A stretch of DNA of 64,000 nucleotides from Symmachiella macrocystis (GCF_007860075.1 NZ_SJPP01000001.1:2273980-2337979); one strand, 5' to 3'; positions 37,717-47,593 are shown, counted from the stretch's first letter. Made by a program: numbers and translations. Notes: a model not told the origin generated them from the sequence alone.

Positions 37717-40350
37717 TCACTGCCGCAATTCATCCTTCATCTGCTGCAACTTCTCCAGCGCCGCCAACGGTGTCATCGTGTTGATGTCCATGTCGCGGAT
37801 TGAATCCAGCATGGGATGCGGCTCGACGCCGAAGAGTGAAAGTTGGCGGTTGTTGCGGTCGGTGTGGCGGCGGGGGATTTTGGTGCGGCCGTGTTCATCG
37901 ACGTGGTCCGCTTCGAGCGTTGATAAAATGACGTCGGCCCGTTCCAGCACGCCGGTCGGCACACCCGCTAAGCGAGCGACGTGGATGCCGTAACTTTTAT
38001 CCGCCGAGCCTTCGACGATTTTGTGCAAAAACACAATCCCATCGTCATCTTCGTGCACCGAAACGTTCCAGTTGCTGGTGGCTGAAAGCGTTTTGCTCAG
38101 TTCGGTCAGCTCGTGGTAATGCGTGGCGAACAATGTGCGGCAGGCGATGATGTCGTGCAAAAACTCGGTGATTGCCCAGGCGAGCGAAATACCGTCGTAG
38201 GTGCTCGTCCCACGGCCGATTTCATCTAGAATCACCACGCTCCGCTCGGTGGCGGCGTTGAGAATGCGGGCGGTCTCGGTCATTTCGACCATAAACGTAC
38301 TTTGCCCGCGGCCCAATTCGTCGCTGGCCCCGACCCGCGCGAAGATGCGGTCGGCAATGCCGATCGTGGCTGCGTTGGCCGGGACGAATGAACCCATTTG
38401 CGCCATGATCGTCAGCAGCGCCGCTTGGCGGATATAGGTACTCTTTCCCGCCATGTTCGGGCCGGTGATCAATTGCACCATGCAGTTTTCCGGATCAAGC
38501 AACACATCGTTGGGAACGAATTGCCCGGTCGGCTGCAGTCGATCCAACACCGGATGCCGGCCGTCGCGAATATCGAGCAACGGATCGTCCGTCAGTTGTG
38601 GCCGGCAATAATCGTTGCCCACCGCCAACACGGACAACGCCGTCAGCACATCGATCTGAGCCAGAATCTCAGCCGTGGTTTGCAAGCGGGCGACGTGTCC
38701 GCGGACCGATTCCCGCAGGGCTGAGAACAACTCCTGTTCCAAGGCATTTGCTTGATGTTCCGCTGTGAGCACCTTCTCTTCGTGCTCTTTGAGTGCGGGG
38801 GTGATATAGCGTTCTTGGTTTTTGAGCGTCTGTTTGCGAATATACTCCGTCGGCACTTTGTCGGCGTTGGCGGCGGTGACTTCCAGGTAATACCCAAAAA
38901 CCTTGTTGAAACCGACTTTCAGATTTGGAATGCCGATCCGTTCCGCTTCGGCCGCTTGGTAACGGGCGATCCATTCCTTGCCGCCGCGGGCGAGGTCGCG
39001 GAGTTCATCCAGTTTCTCATGAAAACCAACGCGAATCAGTCCCCCGTCGGTATAGTTGAGTGGCGGTTCATCAACGAGTGTGTTGTCGATATCGGCGCGG
39101 ATGTCGGCGCACAGGTCGAGGTTGGCTTCCAGTTCGCGCAACAATTCACTGCTGCGGCCGGCAAGCTTGGCTTTGAATTTCGGTAACAGCGTCAAAGTCG
39201 CAGCGAGAAATCCGAGATCCCGCGGGCTGGCGCGGCCGGTGGCAATACGGGCGGTCAGTCGCTGCAGGTCGTAGGTCTGTTTCAAACAATCGCGGACGTC
39301 ACGGCAAAGTACCGCATCGGGCAGCAACTCCTCGATCGCATCGAGCCGCCGATTAATAGGCACCGGGTCGGTGAGCGGGTTGGACAGCCAGTCAGAGAGC
39401 AACCGCGCCCCCATGGGCGAAACGGTTTCGTCGATCACCGAGAGCAAGCTGCCGTCACGCGCGCCGTCGCGGAGTGTTTGCGTCAATTCCAAGCTGCGGC
39501 GGGTTGCTTCATCAATGATCAAATTCGTGCCGCGACGATACGGTTCCAGCCGCGTAATATGATCCAGCGAACTTTTTTGCGTCTCCTGCACATACTCCAA
39601 CAGCGCTCCAGCGGCAGCCACGCCGGGGGAGGTGATATCGACATCGAACCCCTCCAGCGTCGTTGTACCAAAGTGTTTGAGTAATGTTTGCCCGGCATTG
39701 TCGGCCGCGAAACTCCACGGCGGACGTTCGCCGATCAGCATCCCGTCGGCAAAGCTGAGAGTCTCTTCCAGCCAGTCGGGACGTTGGCCGCTGGGGACGA
39801 GACACTCCGAAGGTTGCAGCCGCGCCAGTTCGTCGCCCAGATGCGCCGGTGCTAAATCGGCCGTGACAAAGCGTCCAGTGGAGAGTTCCAGCCACGCGAT
39901 ACCGACGGCTGTTTTGGTGGGAAAGATCGTGGCCAAAAAGTTGTGTTGCCGCGGATCGAGCAGAGCGTCTTCGGTCAGTGTGCCGGGGGTGACAACGCGT
40001 GTCACCTCGCGGCGGACCAACCCTTTGGCCTGTTTGGGGTCTTCGACCTGTTCGCAGACTGAGGCGCGAAAACCGGCCTGAATCAATTTATGCAGATAAC
40101 CGTCCAGCGCATGGTAGGGAAACCCGGCCATTGGCACCGGATTGGCGGAGGATTTGTCTCGGCTGGTCAGCGTGAGATTCAAAACCCGCGCGGCTGACTC
40201 GGCATCCTCGTAAAACAGTTCATAAAAATCGCCCATTCGAAACAGCAGCAGCGAATCGGGATACTCCGCTTTGACCTCCAAGTACCGCTGCATCATCGGC
40301 GTCAGTTTTTTTGTGTCGCTTTTGGAAGCAGTCGTTTTGGATGCGGCCAT
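37717..40350 (-). CDS. mutS: DNA mismatch repair protein MutS
   Basis: 877 residues, full-length MutS. Domain [21 protein letters not shown] with [11 protein letters not shown] holding the mismatch-probing Phe-x-Glu; connector and lever domains; clamp ([20 protein letters not shown]); ATPase with Walker A in [20 protein letters not shown], Walker [21 protein letters not shown] and the H-loop [12 protein letters not shown]. The C-terminus ends with a short helix-rich tail ([17 protein letters not shown]), the beginning of the dimerisation motif. MutS detects mispairs and recruits MutL, which is not in this window. Prs lies 89 bp upstream on the same strand, possibly in one transcript. Confidence 0.97.
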   Translation of the reverse strand: MAASKTTASKSDTKKLTPMMQRYLEVKAEYPDSLLLFRMGDFYELFYEDAESAARVLNLTLTSRDKSSANPVPMAGFPYHALDGYLHKLIQAGFRASVCEQVEDPKQAKGLVRREVTRVVTPGTLTEDALLDPRQHNFLATIFPTKTAVGIAWLELSTGRFVTADLAPAHLGDELARLQPSECLVPSGQRPDWLEETLSFADGMLIGERPPWSFAADNAGQTLLKHFGTTTLEGFDVDITSPGVAAAGALLEYVQETQKSSLDHITRLEPYRRGTNLIIDEATRRSLELTQTLRDGARDGSLLSVIDETVSPMGARLLSDWLSNPLTDPVPINRRLDAIEELLPDAVLCRDVRDCLKQTYDLQRLTARIATGRASPRDLGFLAATLTLLPKFKAKLAGRSSELLRELEANLDLCADIRADIDNTLVDEPPLNYTDGGLIRVGFHEKLDELRDLARGGKEWIARYQAAEAERIGIPNLKVGFNKVFGYYLEVTAANADKVPTEYIRKQTLKNQERYITPALKEHEEKVLTAEHQANALEQELFSALRESVRGHVARLQTTAEILAQIDVLTALSVLAVGNDYCRPQLTDDPLLDIRDGRHPVLDRLQPTGQFVPNDVLLDPENCMVQLITGPNMAGKSTYIRQAALLTIMAQMGSFVPANAATIGIADRIFARVGASDELGRGQSTFMVEMTETARILNAATERSVVILDEIGRGTSTYDGISLAWAITEFLHDIIACRTLFATHYHELTELSKTLSATSNWNVSVHEDDDGIVFLHKIVEGSADKSYGIHVARLAGVPTGVLERADVILSTLEADHVDEHGRTKIPRRHTDRNNRQLSLFGVEPHPMLDSIRDMDINTMTPLAALEKLQQMKDELRQ

Positions 40351-40439
40351 CGGTGGTGTGGATTCAAAAAGTAATAGGGCGAAATCGCGAACGTCGCTGT
40401 GAGCGCTTAAAGGATACCTGCGACCGAAAGCTGGTACTC

Positions 40440-41450
40440 CTATTTTTCCGGAAACAGTTGGCTGACGCTGGTGCGGTCGTGGACCGAGCGGATCGCTTCG
40501 GCGAAGACCGGGGCGACGGGGATGATTTCGATGTTATCGGGAAATTCGTCAAGCCGATATTCGATGGTGTCGGTCATGAACAGTTTTTTAATCACGCTCT
40601 CCCCAATACGCGGCGCTGCTCCGCGGGAGAGCACGCCGTGGGTGACAGCAGCGTAGATGTCCTTGGCGCCGCGCAGTTTGAGAATGTCGGCCATGGCAAT
40701 TAGCGTTCCGCCAGAGATGGTAAAGTCATCCACCAACAGCACGTTTTTATCTTCGACGTTGCCGATCACTTCCAATGCCTGGACGGTTTCGTCGTGGCTG
40801 GTGCGGAGTTTGTTGCCGATGACAACCGGCGTGCCAAGCAGGTCCGCATAGGCAGCCGCATCTTTGGCGAAACCAATGTCGGGGCTACAGACGACCAGAT
40901 CTGGGATGTTCAGTTTTTGGATATGATCGCAGATGACGTGCCGGCCGTAGAGATGATCGACGGGGATGCCGAAGAATCCTTGGATTTGCGGACTGTGCAG
41001 GTCCATTGTCAGCACGCGGTCGCAGCCGGCGACTTCTAAGGCGTCGGCGCATACCCGCGCGCGGATGGAGACACGCGGTTCGTCTTTTTTATCCCCTTTG
41101 GAATAGCTGAAAAAGGGAATTACGGCGGTCACTTGCTGTGCGCTGGCTCGTTTGAGCGCGTCGATCCAAAACAGCAGTTCCATAAAGTTGTCATTGACCG
41201 GCAGGTGGACGCCTTGAATGACGTAGACGTCGCGGCCGCGGACGTTTTCCAGCACCCGGACAAAGACGTTCCCCTCGCTGAACCGCGGCGCTTCGGACGG
41301 AAGCAGTTGCACACCCAATTCCGCAGCGATTTTTGCTGCCAATTGTGGATTTCCGGTCCCCGCCAACAGCGTCAAGTCCCCTTGCGGGGCTTGAAACGAT
41401 TGGGGCCGCGGCCCTGGTCGCGGGCCTGGTGCCGGTGTCAATTCCGTCAT
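40440..41450 (-). CDS. prs: Ribose-phosphate pyrophosphokinase
   Basis: 336 residues. Both PRPP synthase domains are complete: [40 protein letters not shown], the ATP-site [19 protein letters not shown], and the ribose-5-phosphate loop [19 protein letters not shown]. The PRPP loop here is FTISGGT rather than the common MIDTAGT, a variant class. A Pro-rich leader of about 20 residues ([13 protein letters not shown]) precedes the conserved core and is not part of the usual family start. It makes PRPP from ATP and ribose-5-phosphate for purine, pyrimidine, His, Trp and NAD synthesis. It lies just upstream of mutS and diverges from the HPr-rel-A cluster. Confidence 0.94.
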   Translation of the reverse strand: MTELTPAPGPRPGPRPQSFQAPQGDLTLLAGTGNPQLAAKIAAELGVQLLPSEAPRFSEGNVFVRVLENVRGRDVYVIQGVHLPVNDNFMELLFWIDALKRASAQQVTAVIPFFSYSKGDKKDEPRVSIRARVCADALEVAGCDRVLTMDLHSPQIQGFFGIPVDHLYGRHVICDHIQKLNIPDLVVCSPDIGFAKDAAAYADLLGTPVVIGNKLRTSHDETVQALEVIGNVEDKNVLLVDDFTISGGTLIAMADILKLRGAKDIYAAVTHGVLSRGAAPRIGESVIKKLFMTDTIEYRLDEFPDNIEIIPVAPVFAEAIRSVHDRTSVSQLFPEK

Positions 41451-41829
41451 AAGTCGGGTTCCACGTTGTCGGTTGGGCAGAAGAGTGGTTGCGTTTCATT
41501 CGCGCAATGGTTTCGCCCCGCTGCGACGGGACGTCCGCCGATTCCCTCGGGAGCCACTGTTTCTCTCCGGAGAGCGCGCGCGAGGGCGATTTTTCCTATC
41601 TTTGCATCATATCGGGGGGCGACGACAACTCAAGCGCGGCGTCGTTTTGGACCGCACCTGTGGCAGGGGGAGGAAAAAATCCCCTGAAAAAATGCCGTTT
41701 CTATCGGTTTTCGGGGTTGCGACAGCTTCGTCGGCCGATCAGGATGATGGGGAACAGCGGCTTGCTGTTGGAATGACTCAGGGTTTTCCTCTATTCCCTG
41801 ACTTTTCAAGACTACCAAGCGAAATTTCG

Positions 41830-41858
41830 TTGACACGGCCTTGATTGTCCGTGATAAT
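41830..41858 (+). promoter_or_regulatory. Near-consensus sigma-70 promoter for the HPr-rel-A cluster
   Basis: TTGACA at 41830-41835 and GATAAT at 41853-41858 with the ideal 17-bp spacer. Transcription would begin near 41865, leaving a leader of about 105 nt before the ATG at 41970. It is the clearest promoter in the window. The rest of the 519-bp gap between prs and the cluster (41451-41829) holds no other feature that I can support. Confidence 0.75.
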
Positions 41859-41969
41859 TCCAGGAACATAATATAGGCTGTATGGGGCAAATCTTAAGCA
41901 ATTTGGGCAGTCTTCGTCATGCATGGGGCCAATTTTGTGTGACGTGCCGGGTAAGAAGGTGACCAAACG

Positions 41970-42239
41970 ATGATCAACAACAACGACGAAAATCACGAAA
42001 TCGATATGACACCACAAGACGCTCATCGCGCGAAACGACGGCAGTTGCTCAAACGTGGAGCATTGCTGGTTCCAGCAATTGTCACGCTGCACGCACGTCC
42101 CGCGCATGCCCAAACCAACGGATCGTATGGCTACAATAGCTACACGATCGTGAATGGATCGCCGGAGTCGGTCAATGGCTGCTGGCACACGCAAGAAGAG
42201 GCTCGCGAACACGATGAGAGACGAAGAAGTCGTCGCTAA
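41970..42239 (+). CDS. Small Tat-signal protein, candidate substrate of the HPr-rel-A system
   Basis: 89 residues. A charged N-terminus ends in KRRQLLKRGALLVPAIVTLH (twin Arg R23-R24, LLK) and an AHA cleavage site before Q48, so a Tat-type export signal is likely; the mature product would be 42 residues (QTNGSYGYNSYTIVNGSPES, VNGCWHT, then a tail ending DERRRSRR) with a single Cys (C71) and Ser87 near the end. AAGG lies about 11 nt upstream of the ATG. It is transcribed just ahead of the PqqD-like chaperone and the kinase-nucleotidyltransferase. A modified peptide or small exported protein acted on by that pair is the natural hypothesis. No homologue is recognised. Confidence 0.7.
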   Translation: MINNNDENHEIDMTPQDAHRAKRRQLLKRGALLVPAIVTLHARPAHAQTNGSYGYNSYTIVNGSPESVNGCWHTQEEAREHDERRRSRR

Positions 42240-42295
42240 TCCCTTATTTTTGCAGTCCCTAAATCTCCATGCGTTGGCCCTGCTGGCCGGTTCCT

Positions 42296-42589
42296 ATGAC
42301 ACAGCCTCATCAACTGTGGACCGCTTCGCGCTTGGGAACATTTCAATGGCGCAATTGGGATGAAACCGAAACCATTCTGTTTCATACCGCCTCAGGCGAT
42401 ACGCACGTCTTGAGTCCCCCCGCCGCTGTAGTCCTCAAAGAATTGGAACACGCCAGTTTGCCCTTCGAGGAAATTGTGAAACGCGTTACCATCTCACTGG
42501 GTGATGTGCACGACGACAGCTTGGCCGATCAGGTCGAGCAACTCTTGGACGACTTCGACCAACTGGGGCTGATTGAGCCGGTTACGTGA
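42296..42589 (+). CDS. PqqD-family peptide chaperone, HPr-rel-A type
   Basis: 97 residues from ATG 42296; the ATG at 42269 is also possible (neither has a strong ribosome site), and the family core begins with the Trp after the later one. Core: LWTASRLGTFQWRNWDETET, ILFHTASGDTHVLSPPAAVV (the G.TH.L signature) and a winged-helix end closing in LDDFDQLGLIEPV. PqqD-like (RRE) domains bind leader peptides and present them to modifying enzymes. This subgroup is named for occurring beside HprK-related kinase A. Its stop overlaps the start of that kinase gene by 4 bp, which implies coupled translation. Confidence 0.85.
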   Translation: MTQPHQLWTASRLGTFQWRNWDETETILFHTASGDTHVLSPPAAVVLKELEHASLPFEEIVKRVTISLGDVHDDSLADQVEQLLDDFDQLGLIEPVT

Positions 42590-44673
42590 AGCTAAATGAT
42601 CTTTCCATAACACAGTTAGTCCAACGGGCAGCCAGTGAGGGCCTGTGTTGGCGCGTGGGACCATTCATTGTCCGCCTGCGAACGCCGCTTCCAGACATCG
42701 TCGAGAACATCGCCTTCCTTTATGCCGGCTTCCCGGTACTGGATGGCGCAGACTACGCCGATCATGAAGTCGTGGTCCTTCCCCGCGGTATGACGGGAAA
42801 ACGGTTCAGTATCATCGCCGATGGGCGCGCGATCTATCCTTCGGAACCGCGCGCCATTGCTGTGCCGTTGTTGGAATGGACGCTCAACCTCTGTGTGTTT
42901 CACCAACCGAGCACCAATTTGATTCTGCACGCCGCTGTCGTAGAACGAAGCGGCTGTGCGCTGATCATGCCGGCAGTCCCCGGTTCGGGCAAAAGCACTT
43001 TCTGCGCCGCACTGGCGCATCGCGGTTGGCGATTGCTCTCCGATGAGGTGGCGATCTTGCGGCGGAGCGACGGCCGCGTTGTGCCGGCGACCCGGCCCAT
43101 CGGCCTGAAAGACGCTTCGATCGACGTGATCCAACAATTCGCCCCTGAGGCGGTGCTCGGCCCCAGTTGGCCCGGCACGGTAAAAGGGACAGTCGCGCAT
43201 TGCCTACCCAGCCCAGAGAGCATCCGTCGTGCGGGGGAGACCGCCCAGCCGCGCTGGTTGATGTTTCCCGCATATCGCCACGGAGCTGAAACGGAGCTGA
43301 CACCAATCTCCAAACCGCGCGCCTTGGTCCATGCCGCTGCCGATTCCTTCAACTACAGTGTGCTTGGCACCGAGGGCTTTACAGCTTTGTCGCGCTTGGT
43401 CGATGCGTGTGACTGTTATGAACTGACTTACAGTGATTTAGAAGATGCGGTGACCGTGGTCGGGGAATGGACCCAGTTAGTTGGCTCGACACAGCCCGAG
43501 TCTACTCCAGAGCAATCGATACCGGCCGAGACACCGCCTGTCCACACGGGGGCTACCCAGGAGAGTCCCGCAAAAATCGGCGCATCGCCGCTGCGGATAC
43601 GCGAATTGCTGTTGGGAGCGCTGCGGCACCCCGAAGATCTAGAACAGCTCTCGCCCGCGGAATGGGATGTGTTGTTACGTGCGGCGCGCGTGACCAGTTT
43701 GCTTTCCAGTTTGGCGGTCCGTGCTGCCGAATTGGAATTGCTGGAGAAGATCCCCGCCGGTCCCCGTCCGCACTTGGAAGCCGCGCGAACCGTTGCCATT
43801 CAACATGAGCGGATCGCCTTGTGGGAAGTCAAACGGGTTGAACGCGCGCTCGTGGAGATGGAAACACCTGTCGTCTTTCTCAAAGGCGCTGCCTACCTCT
43901 TGGCCGGATGCCGCTTTTCAAGGGGGCGCGTGATTACTGATGTCGATATCTTGCTCCCTCGACAAAACTTGGCCGCCGCCGAAGAACAGTTTCGCGACTG
44001 GGGATGGATCGCCGATGAGGAAAGCCCGCTCGATGAACAATACTACCGCGAATGGTTGCACGAGTTGCCACCGCTGACACACTTCCGTCGCGGCACGTCG
44101 CTCGATGTGCACCATACGATTTTGCCGCGAACTGATCGCTTAGAGGTGCGGCCCGAATTGTTGTTCGACGAGGCGGTCCCTTACGAAGAGGGGAACGATC
44201 AATTCCTGGTGCTCTGTCCGGCGGACATGTTTTTACATGCGGCGACGCATCTTTTCCGCAACGGCGATTTTTCCAAAGGCCTGCGGGATTTGGCCGATTT
44301 ACGGGGCATGCTGGAGGAGTTTGCGACGACCGAGAACTTTTGGCGACAACTCGTGACCCGCGCTGAACAATTGGACTTGGCCGGTCCTTGTTATTACGCC
44401 TTGCGGTATACGGCCCGGTATTTCGATTGCCGGATCCCGGATGATGTCAACGCGGCGACGCGGGCCTGGAAACCGGTTTGGCCGCCGCTGATGGTGATGG
44501 ATCGCCTGGTCGACGCAGCTGTCATCCCCCGCTATCTAGATCGCATCGACCACCGGCGTGAGCGCGCGATCGGGATTTTAGCGCGGTTGTATCTGCCCCG
44601 TTTGCGTGTCGCAGCGTCGCCATCGTTTTGGAAAAAGCGCGTGCCACAGTGGTTTGGGCCTCGCAAACCCTAG
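42586..44673 (+). CDS. HprK-related kinase A fused to a nucleotidyltransferase domain
   Basis: 695 residues, GTG start in a GTGA overlap with the chaperone gene. Residues 1-300: HprK-related kinase A, with FIVRLRTPLPDIVENIAFLY, P-loop AVPGSGKST at 130-138, and LLSDEVAIL near 150-158 carrying the HprK-type acidic residue. A Pro/Glu/Thr-rich linker (about 303-333) joins it to a NTP_transf_5-like nucleotidyltransferase: PVVFLKGAAYLLAGCRF with K433, VITDVDILLP with D452/D454, and HFRRGTSLDVHHTILP. These two activities are normally separate genes. In lasso-peptide clusters an HprK-like kinase phosphorylates the peptide C-terminus and a nucleotidyltransferase extends this; here no lasso protease or cyclase is present. 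Convergent with the PQQ gene, 14 bp away. Confidence 0.88.
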   Translation: MKLNDLSITQLVQRAASEGLCWRVGPFIVRLRTPLPDIVENIAFLYAGFPVLDGADYADHEVVVLPRGMTGKRFSIIADGRAIYPSEPRAIAVPLLEWTLNLCVFHQPSTNLILHAAVVERSGCALIMPAVPGSGKSTFCAALAHRGWRLLSDEVAILRRSDGRVVPATRPIGLKDASIDVIQQFAPEAVLGPSWPGTVKGTVAHCLPSPESIRRAGETAQPRWLMFPAYRHGAETELTPISKPRALVHAAADSFNYSVLGTEGFTALSRLVDACDCYELTYSDLEDAVTVVGEWTQLVGSTQPESTPEQSIPAETPPVHTGATQESPAKIGASPLRIRELLLGALRHPEDLEQLSPAEWDVLLRAARVTSLLSSLAVRAAELELLEKIPAGPRPHLEAARTVAIQHERIALWEVKRVERALVEMETPVVFLKGAAYLLAGCRFSRGRVITDVDILLPRQNLAAAEEQFRDWGWIADEESPLDEQYYREWLHELPPLTHFRRGTSLDVHHTILPRTDRLEVRPELLFDEAVPYEEGNDQFLVLCPADMFLHAATHLFRNGDFSKGLRDLADLRGMLEEFATTENFWRQLVTRAEQLDLAGPCYYALRYTARYFDCRIPDDVNAATRAWKPVWPPLMVMDRLVDAAVIPRYLDRIDHRRERAIGILARLYLPRLRVAASPSFWKKRVPQWFGPRKP

Positions 44674-44687
44674 ACATGACCCTGCGG

Positions 44688-46472
44688 CTATTCGGCCGGT
44701 TTCGCCAACGGCAATTCGTAACAAGCGGCTTCCAGATCGTTGCGGACAATCAGTATGCCGTGTGCGAAGGCGAGCGTGTTCCAAGTCTTGCTGGACAAGG
44801 CGGGGATGCGGCCGAGCTCGATCAGTTTTTCCGGATCGGGATCAACGAGCACCACCGGCCCCTTTTCGGTTTGCACAAGAATTAAGTCGCCCACCTGCAG
44901 GATTTGTCCGTGTCCGTAGCGCCCTTTCTTCCAGACATGCTTGCCGGTTTTCAACGAAATGCAGGCGAAGATGCCGTTGTCCAAACCATAGACGTAGTCG
45001 CCGTCGATCACCGCTGTGGTGAATTTCGTAGCCATACGGCGGCTGGTCCATTCTGAGGTGATGTTCCACTTGCCATCGGTCCGTTTGACAGTGATCAATT
45101 CGCTGCCCACACCGTATCCGCTACTGAGAAAGATTTGATCGTCTCGCCCGGGGACCATTAACGGTTGCGAGGCGTTGATCCCTTGATCGTTACCAAAATC
45201 ATGTTGCCACAACACCTGGCCGGTTTCCGGATCATGGCTGAGCAGGCCACTGCGCGTGAAGTTCAAGACCTGAGGAACACCGTCGACGTTCACCAAAATC
45301 GGCGAGCTGTAACTGGTTTTCCATTCCCCTGCGGCAAAAACTTTTTCGCCCGTCTCTCGATCGTAGCCGACCAAAGCGGGGTGCTCGCCGCCGGTCAATC
45401 CGATCATTACCAATGTGTCGGTCACCAGCGGCGACGAACTCGTGCCATAGGTGAGATTGTTTGCGTCGGATTCCTCCAGCACGTTTTTTGACCAAATCGA
45501 CTCCCCGGTTGTACCATCCAAGCAATCCAGCACGCCGGTGGCGCCCCAAGTATAAACGCGATTCTCGCTAACGGTCGGAGTCCCCCGCGGGCCGGGGCCG
45601 CCCAGCGTGGAATCGTAAAAGGCATCGTCGCCGTGCACCCAGATTTCATTGCCGGTATTGATGTCATAACAGACCACGCATTCCTGGTCGTTGCGCTGTT
45701 CTTGCGTCAGCGCGTAATCACCCACGATGGAAAATCCGCTCCAACCGTACCCCACCGGTTTACGCCACAACAATTGGGGCGGATTCGCTTCCCAGTCGCG
45801 AGCCAAATTCACACCCGCGATGACACCGTTGCGATCCGGGCCGAGAAACTGCGGAAAATCACCCGGGGCCACGTTCAGCGTGTGTTCAGCGGGATCAACC
45901 GCGTCATTGGCTTGGGGTTTATTGTCTGCGGCAAACGTCCGCTGTGCGGTCGTGCGAAATGCAAAGTCGACTTTGCCATCGCCGGTCAAACCGGCCACGC
46001 GATAAAACATGAGAAACGGGACGAGCAACACCGCCGTCACGCAGGTCACAAACAACCGTCGCCGCCAGGACCAGGGCAAAAACGCAATCCAACCCAGCCA
46101 GAGCACAAATAGCGTCGCCGGTAAAAATCCCGGCAGCAGAGAAAACCGCGAAATCACCGTGCCGGAGTTCGTCCAAATCAACGCCACATTGGCCGCCAAC
46201 CAGGAGGCCACGACGCAGCCCAACAGCACGTATTTGGTGCGGGGGTGCCTGAATTTACTGCCCACTCCATAGGTCAGCACCGCCAACCCAGCAATGGTGG
46301 CGATCAGCAATTGCAGAAACGATGTTTCCGGTGCCCCTTGGGACATCCAATATACGATCGTGCGACCCCATGTGTAGGGCAGTATGGATAACGTCCCGAC
46401 CCAGGCGACGACCAAGCGAATAATCGCAATCGTCCGGCCGGCACCGTTGACCTGTGCAAATTCAGTTTCCAT
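44688..46472 (-). CDS. Membrane-anchored PQQ-binding-like beta-propeller protein
   Basis: 594 residues from ATG 46472 (GGGA upstream; the TTG four codons earlier is less likely). About five hydrophobic helices occupy the first 190 residues (TIAIIRLVVAWVGTLSILPY, FLQLLIATIAGLAVLTYGVG, PATLFVLWLGWIAFLPW and others). From FPQFLGPDRNGVI, a seven-bladed PQQ-type propeller follows with repeated W-x-DG / ATGE-type blades (CYDINTGNEIWVH, CLDGTTGESIWSK, SHDPETGQVLWQH, CISLKTGKHVWKK). The propeller is probably periplasmic. No quinoprotein catalytic residues are recognised, so a binding or scaffold role is as likely as an enzyme. Confidence 0.88.
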   Translation of the reverse strand: METEFAQVNGAGRTIAIIRLVVAWVGTLSILPYTWGRTIVYWMSQGAPETSFLQLLIATIAGLAVLTYGVGSKFRHPRTKYVLLGCVVASWLAANVALIWTNSGTVISRFSLLPGFLPATLFVLWLGWIAFLPWSWRRRLFVTCVTAVLLVPFLMFYRVAGLTGDGKVDFAFRTTAQRTFAADNKPQANDAVDPAEHTLNVAPGDFPQFLGPDRNGVIAGVNLARDWEANPPQLLWRKPVGYGWSGFSIVGDYALTQEQRNDQECVVCYDINTGNEIWVHGDDAFYDSTLGGPGPRGTPTVSENRVYTWGATGVLDCLDGTTGESIWSKNVLEESDANNLTYGTSSSPLVTDTLVMIGLTGGEHPALVGYDRETGEKVFAAGEWKTSYSSPILVNVDGVPQVLNFTRSGLLSHDPETGQVLWQHDFGNDQGINASQPLMVPGRDDQIFLSSGYGVGSELITVKRTDGKWNITSEWTSRRMATKFTTAVIDGDYVYGLDNGIFACISLKTGKHVWKKGRYGHGQILQVGDLILVQTEKGPVVLVDPDPEKLIELGRIPALSSKTWNTLAFAHGILIVRNDLEAACYELPLAKPAE

Positions 46473-46987
46473 CAAAGATCCCAATGCGGCATCGCCTGAG
46501 AATTGGTTTCAAAACCTGGTGATGTTTGTTCGACATTCGATCATGCCAGAATGTTCATAGCAAATCGGAAAGTTTTGAGACGGCCTGTCGAGAAAGAGTC
46601 GAATCCCCGCACCGATCTCTGCACCCCATCTCAAAACTGAATTCCCCATGTTGAATCACCACCGGTTGTATTCGTAACATCAGTAAGAATAGTAGCTTCC
46701 GATGCAGTGTGCTACTGTTAACCAGTCCAACAGTGCGAGCAGAGGACAAGCTTTCCATCCCGGCAGACCTGCAACGAGGTGTGCGCTGGCGTGCTAGATT
46801 CATCCGGGATTGCTGAACTTCAGAGCTCCGGCAATTTTGGCGGGGAGAACAAACTCCAATTGCATCAAAATTCGAGCTTGGGTAAAGTCCCCCGTCTTGC
46901 GTGGAGCTGGATGGAGCGGACTTGGTCTTTCGCTTTCCCGTTCGCCGCATAGACAACCCGCGAAGACAAGAAAGAGGTGTAGAGCCG
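46473..46987. other. Intergenic region, no supported gene
   Basis: 515 bp between the divergent PQQ-propeller and 187-residue genes. A minus-strand open frame (46555-47046) covers most of it but overlaps the following gene, is rich in Ser/Arg/Cys without hydrophobic order, and has no family features, so I treat it as chance. The promoters of both neighbours must lie here; I could not place them. Confidence 0.5.
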
Positions 46988-47551
46988 ATGTCGAAGCCCC
47001 TAAAACAGTCCAAGCGTCCCGTGCAGCGGCACTTCGGCGTGATCATTTGCTTGTCGTTGGCGATTTTCTGGGCCTGGACATCGTATGTCGACCATCATCC
47101 AGCTGTTGCTGAAAAACAGCCGGCGGCTTTGGCGATTCAATCCTTGCCTCCACGCAGCGACAACCCGTCGCCGGAGATTGCTCTCCCCGTCCCCGGTGAC
47201 GACCGTGACGAAGAGTTGCGGCAAAAAGCGATCGGGACGTGGGAGGATGATTATCACGGCAAACGAACCATGGACCTCCGCGCGGACGGCACAGCCACGA
47301 TGATCGTGGAACCCGAAGGCATCGGGGCGGCGTTATTTGCTAAAAAACTGACGTTCGATATCCAATGGAAGATCGAACAAGGGGTGATGATTCTCAAAAC
47401 GTTGGGCGGAACCCCCGCGAAGAAAATTGCGCTGGTCTCGAAAATCTACGGCGATCAAGCTGAAGAGATCATCATCGAATTGACCGACAACCGCTTGTTG
47501 GTGGAACACGACGAGTCCACCGACTTCGATTGGCGGCGCGTGAGCGAATGA
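46988..47551 (+). CDS. Membrane-anchored small protein, unknown
   Basis: 187 residues from ATG 46988, with GAGG about 13 nt upstream; a longer frame starts without homology. An N-terminal basic region then FGVIICLSLAIFWAWTSYV as signal anchor, a Pro-rich linker, then a compact beta-rich domain: GTWEDDYHGKRTMDLRADGT, TMIVEPEGIGAALFAKKL, FDIQWKIEQGVMILKTLGG and EEIIIELTDNRLLVEHDEST. The alternation looks like a small lipocalin- or DUF-type beta barrel but I do not recognise it. Exported, likely periplasmic. It ends in a strong perfect hairpin 2 bp after the stop. Confidence 0.75.
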   Translation: MSKPLKQSKRPVQRHFGVIICLSLAIFWAWTSYVDHHPAVAEKQPAALAIQSLPPRSDNPSPEIALPVPGDDRDEELRQKAIGTWEDDYHGKRTMDLRADGTATMIVEPEGIGAALFAKKLTFDIQWKIEQGVMILKTLGGTPAKKIALVSKIYGDQAEEIIIELTDNRLLVEHDESTDFDWRRVSE

Positions 47552-47552
47552 A

Positions 47553-47583
47553 CGTGTAGGTCATGCTGTGCATGACCTACACG
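47553..47583. terminator. Strong perfect hairpin after the small anchored protein gene
   Basis: Arms CGTGTAGGTCATGC (47553-47566) and GCATGACCTACACG (47570-47583), 14 bp, perfect, with a TGT loop, starting 2 bp after the stop. There is no T-run afterwards, so it may end transcription in a Rho-assisted way or act as an RNA stabiliser. It also resembles a REP-like element, since another hairpin repeat follows within 11 bp. Confidence 0.65.
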
Positions 47584-47593
47584 ATTGCCCCTG

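Noticed and set aside
41970-42589. Lasso-peptide biosynthetic cluster
   Set aside because: No B2-type cysteine protease or asparagine-synthetase-like cyclase nearby; the precursor has a Tat signal rather than a lasso leader.
46555-47046. Minus-strand open frame of 163 codons
   Set aside because: Overlaps the start of the better-supported gene 46988-47551; Ser/Arg/Cys-rich without structure.
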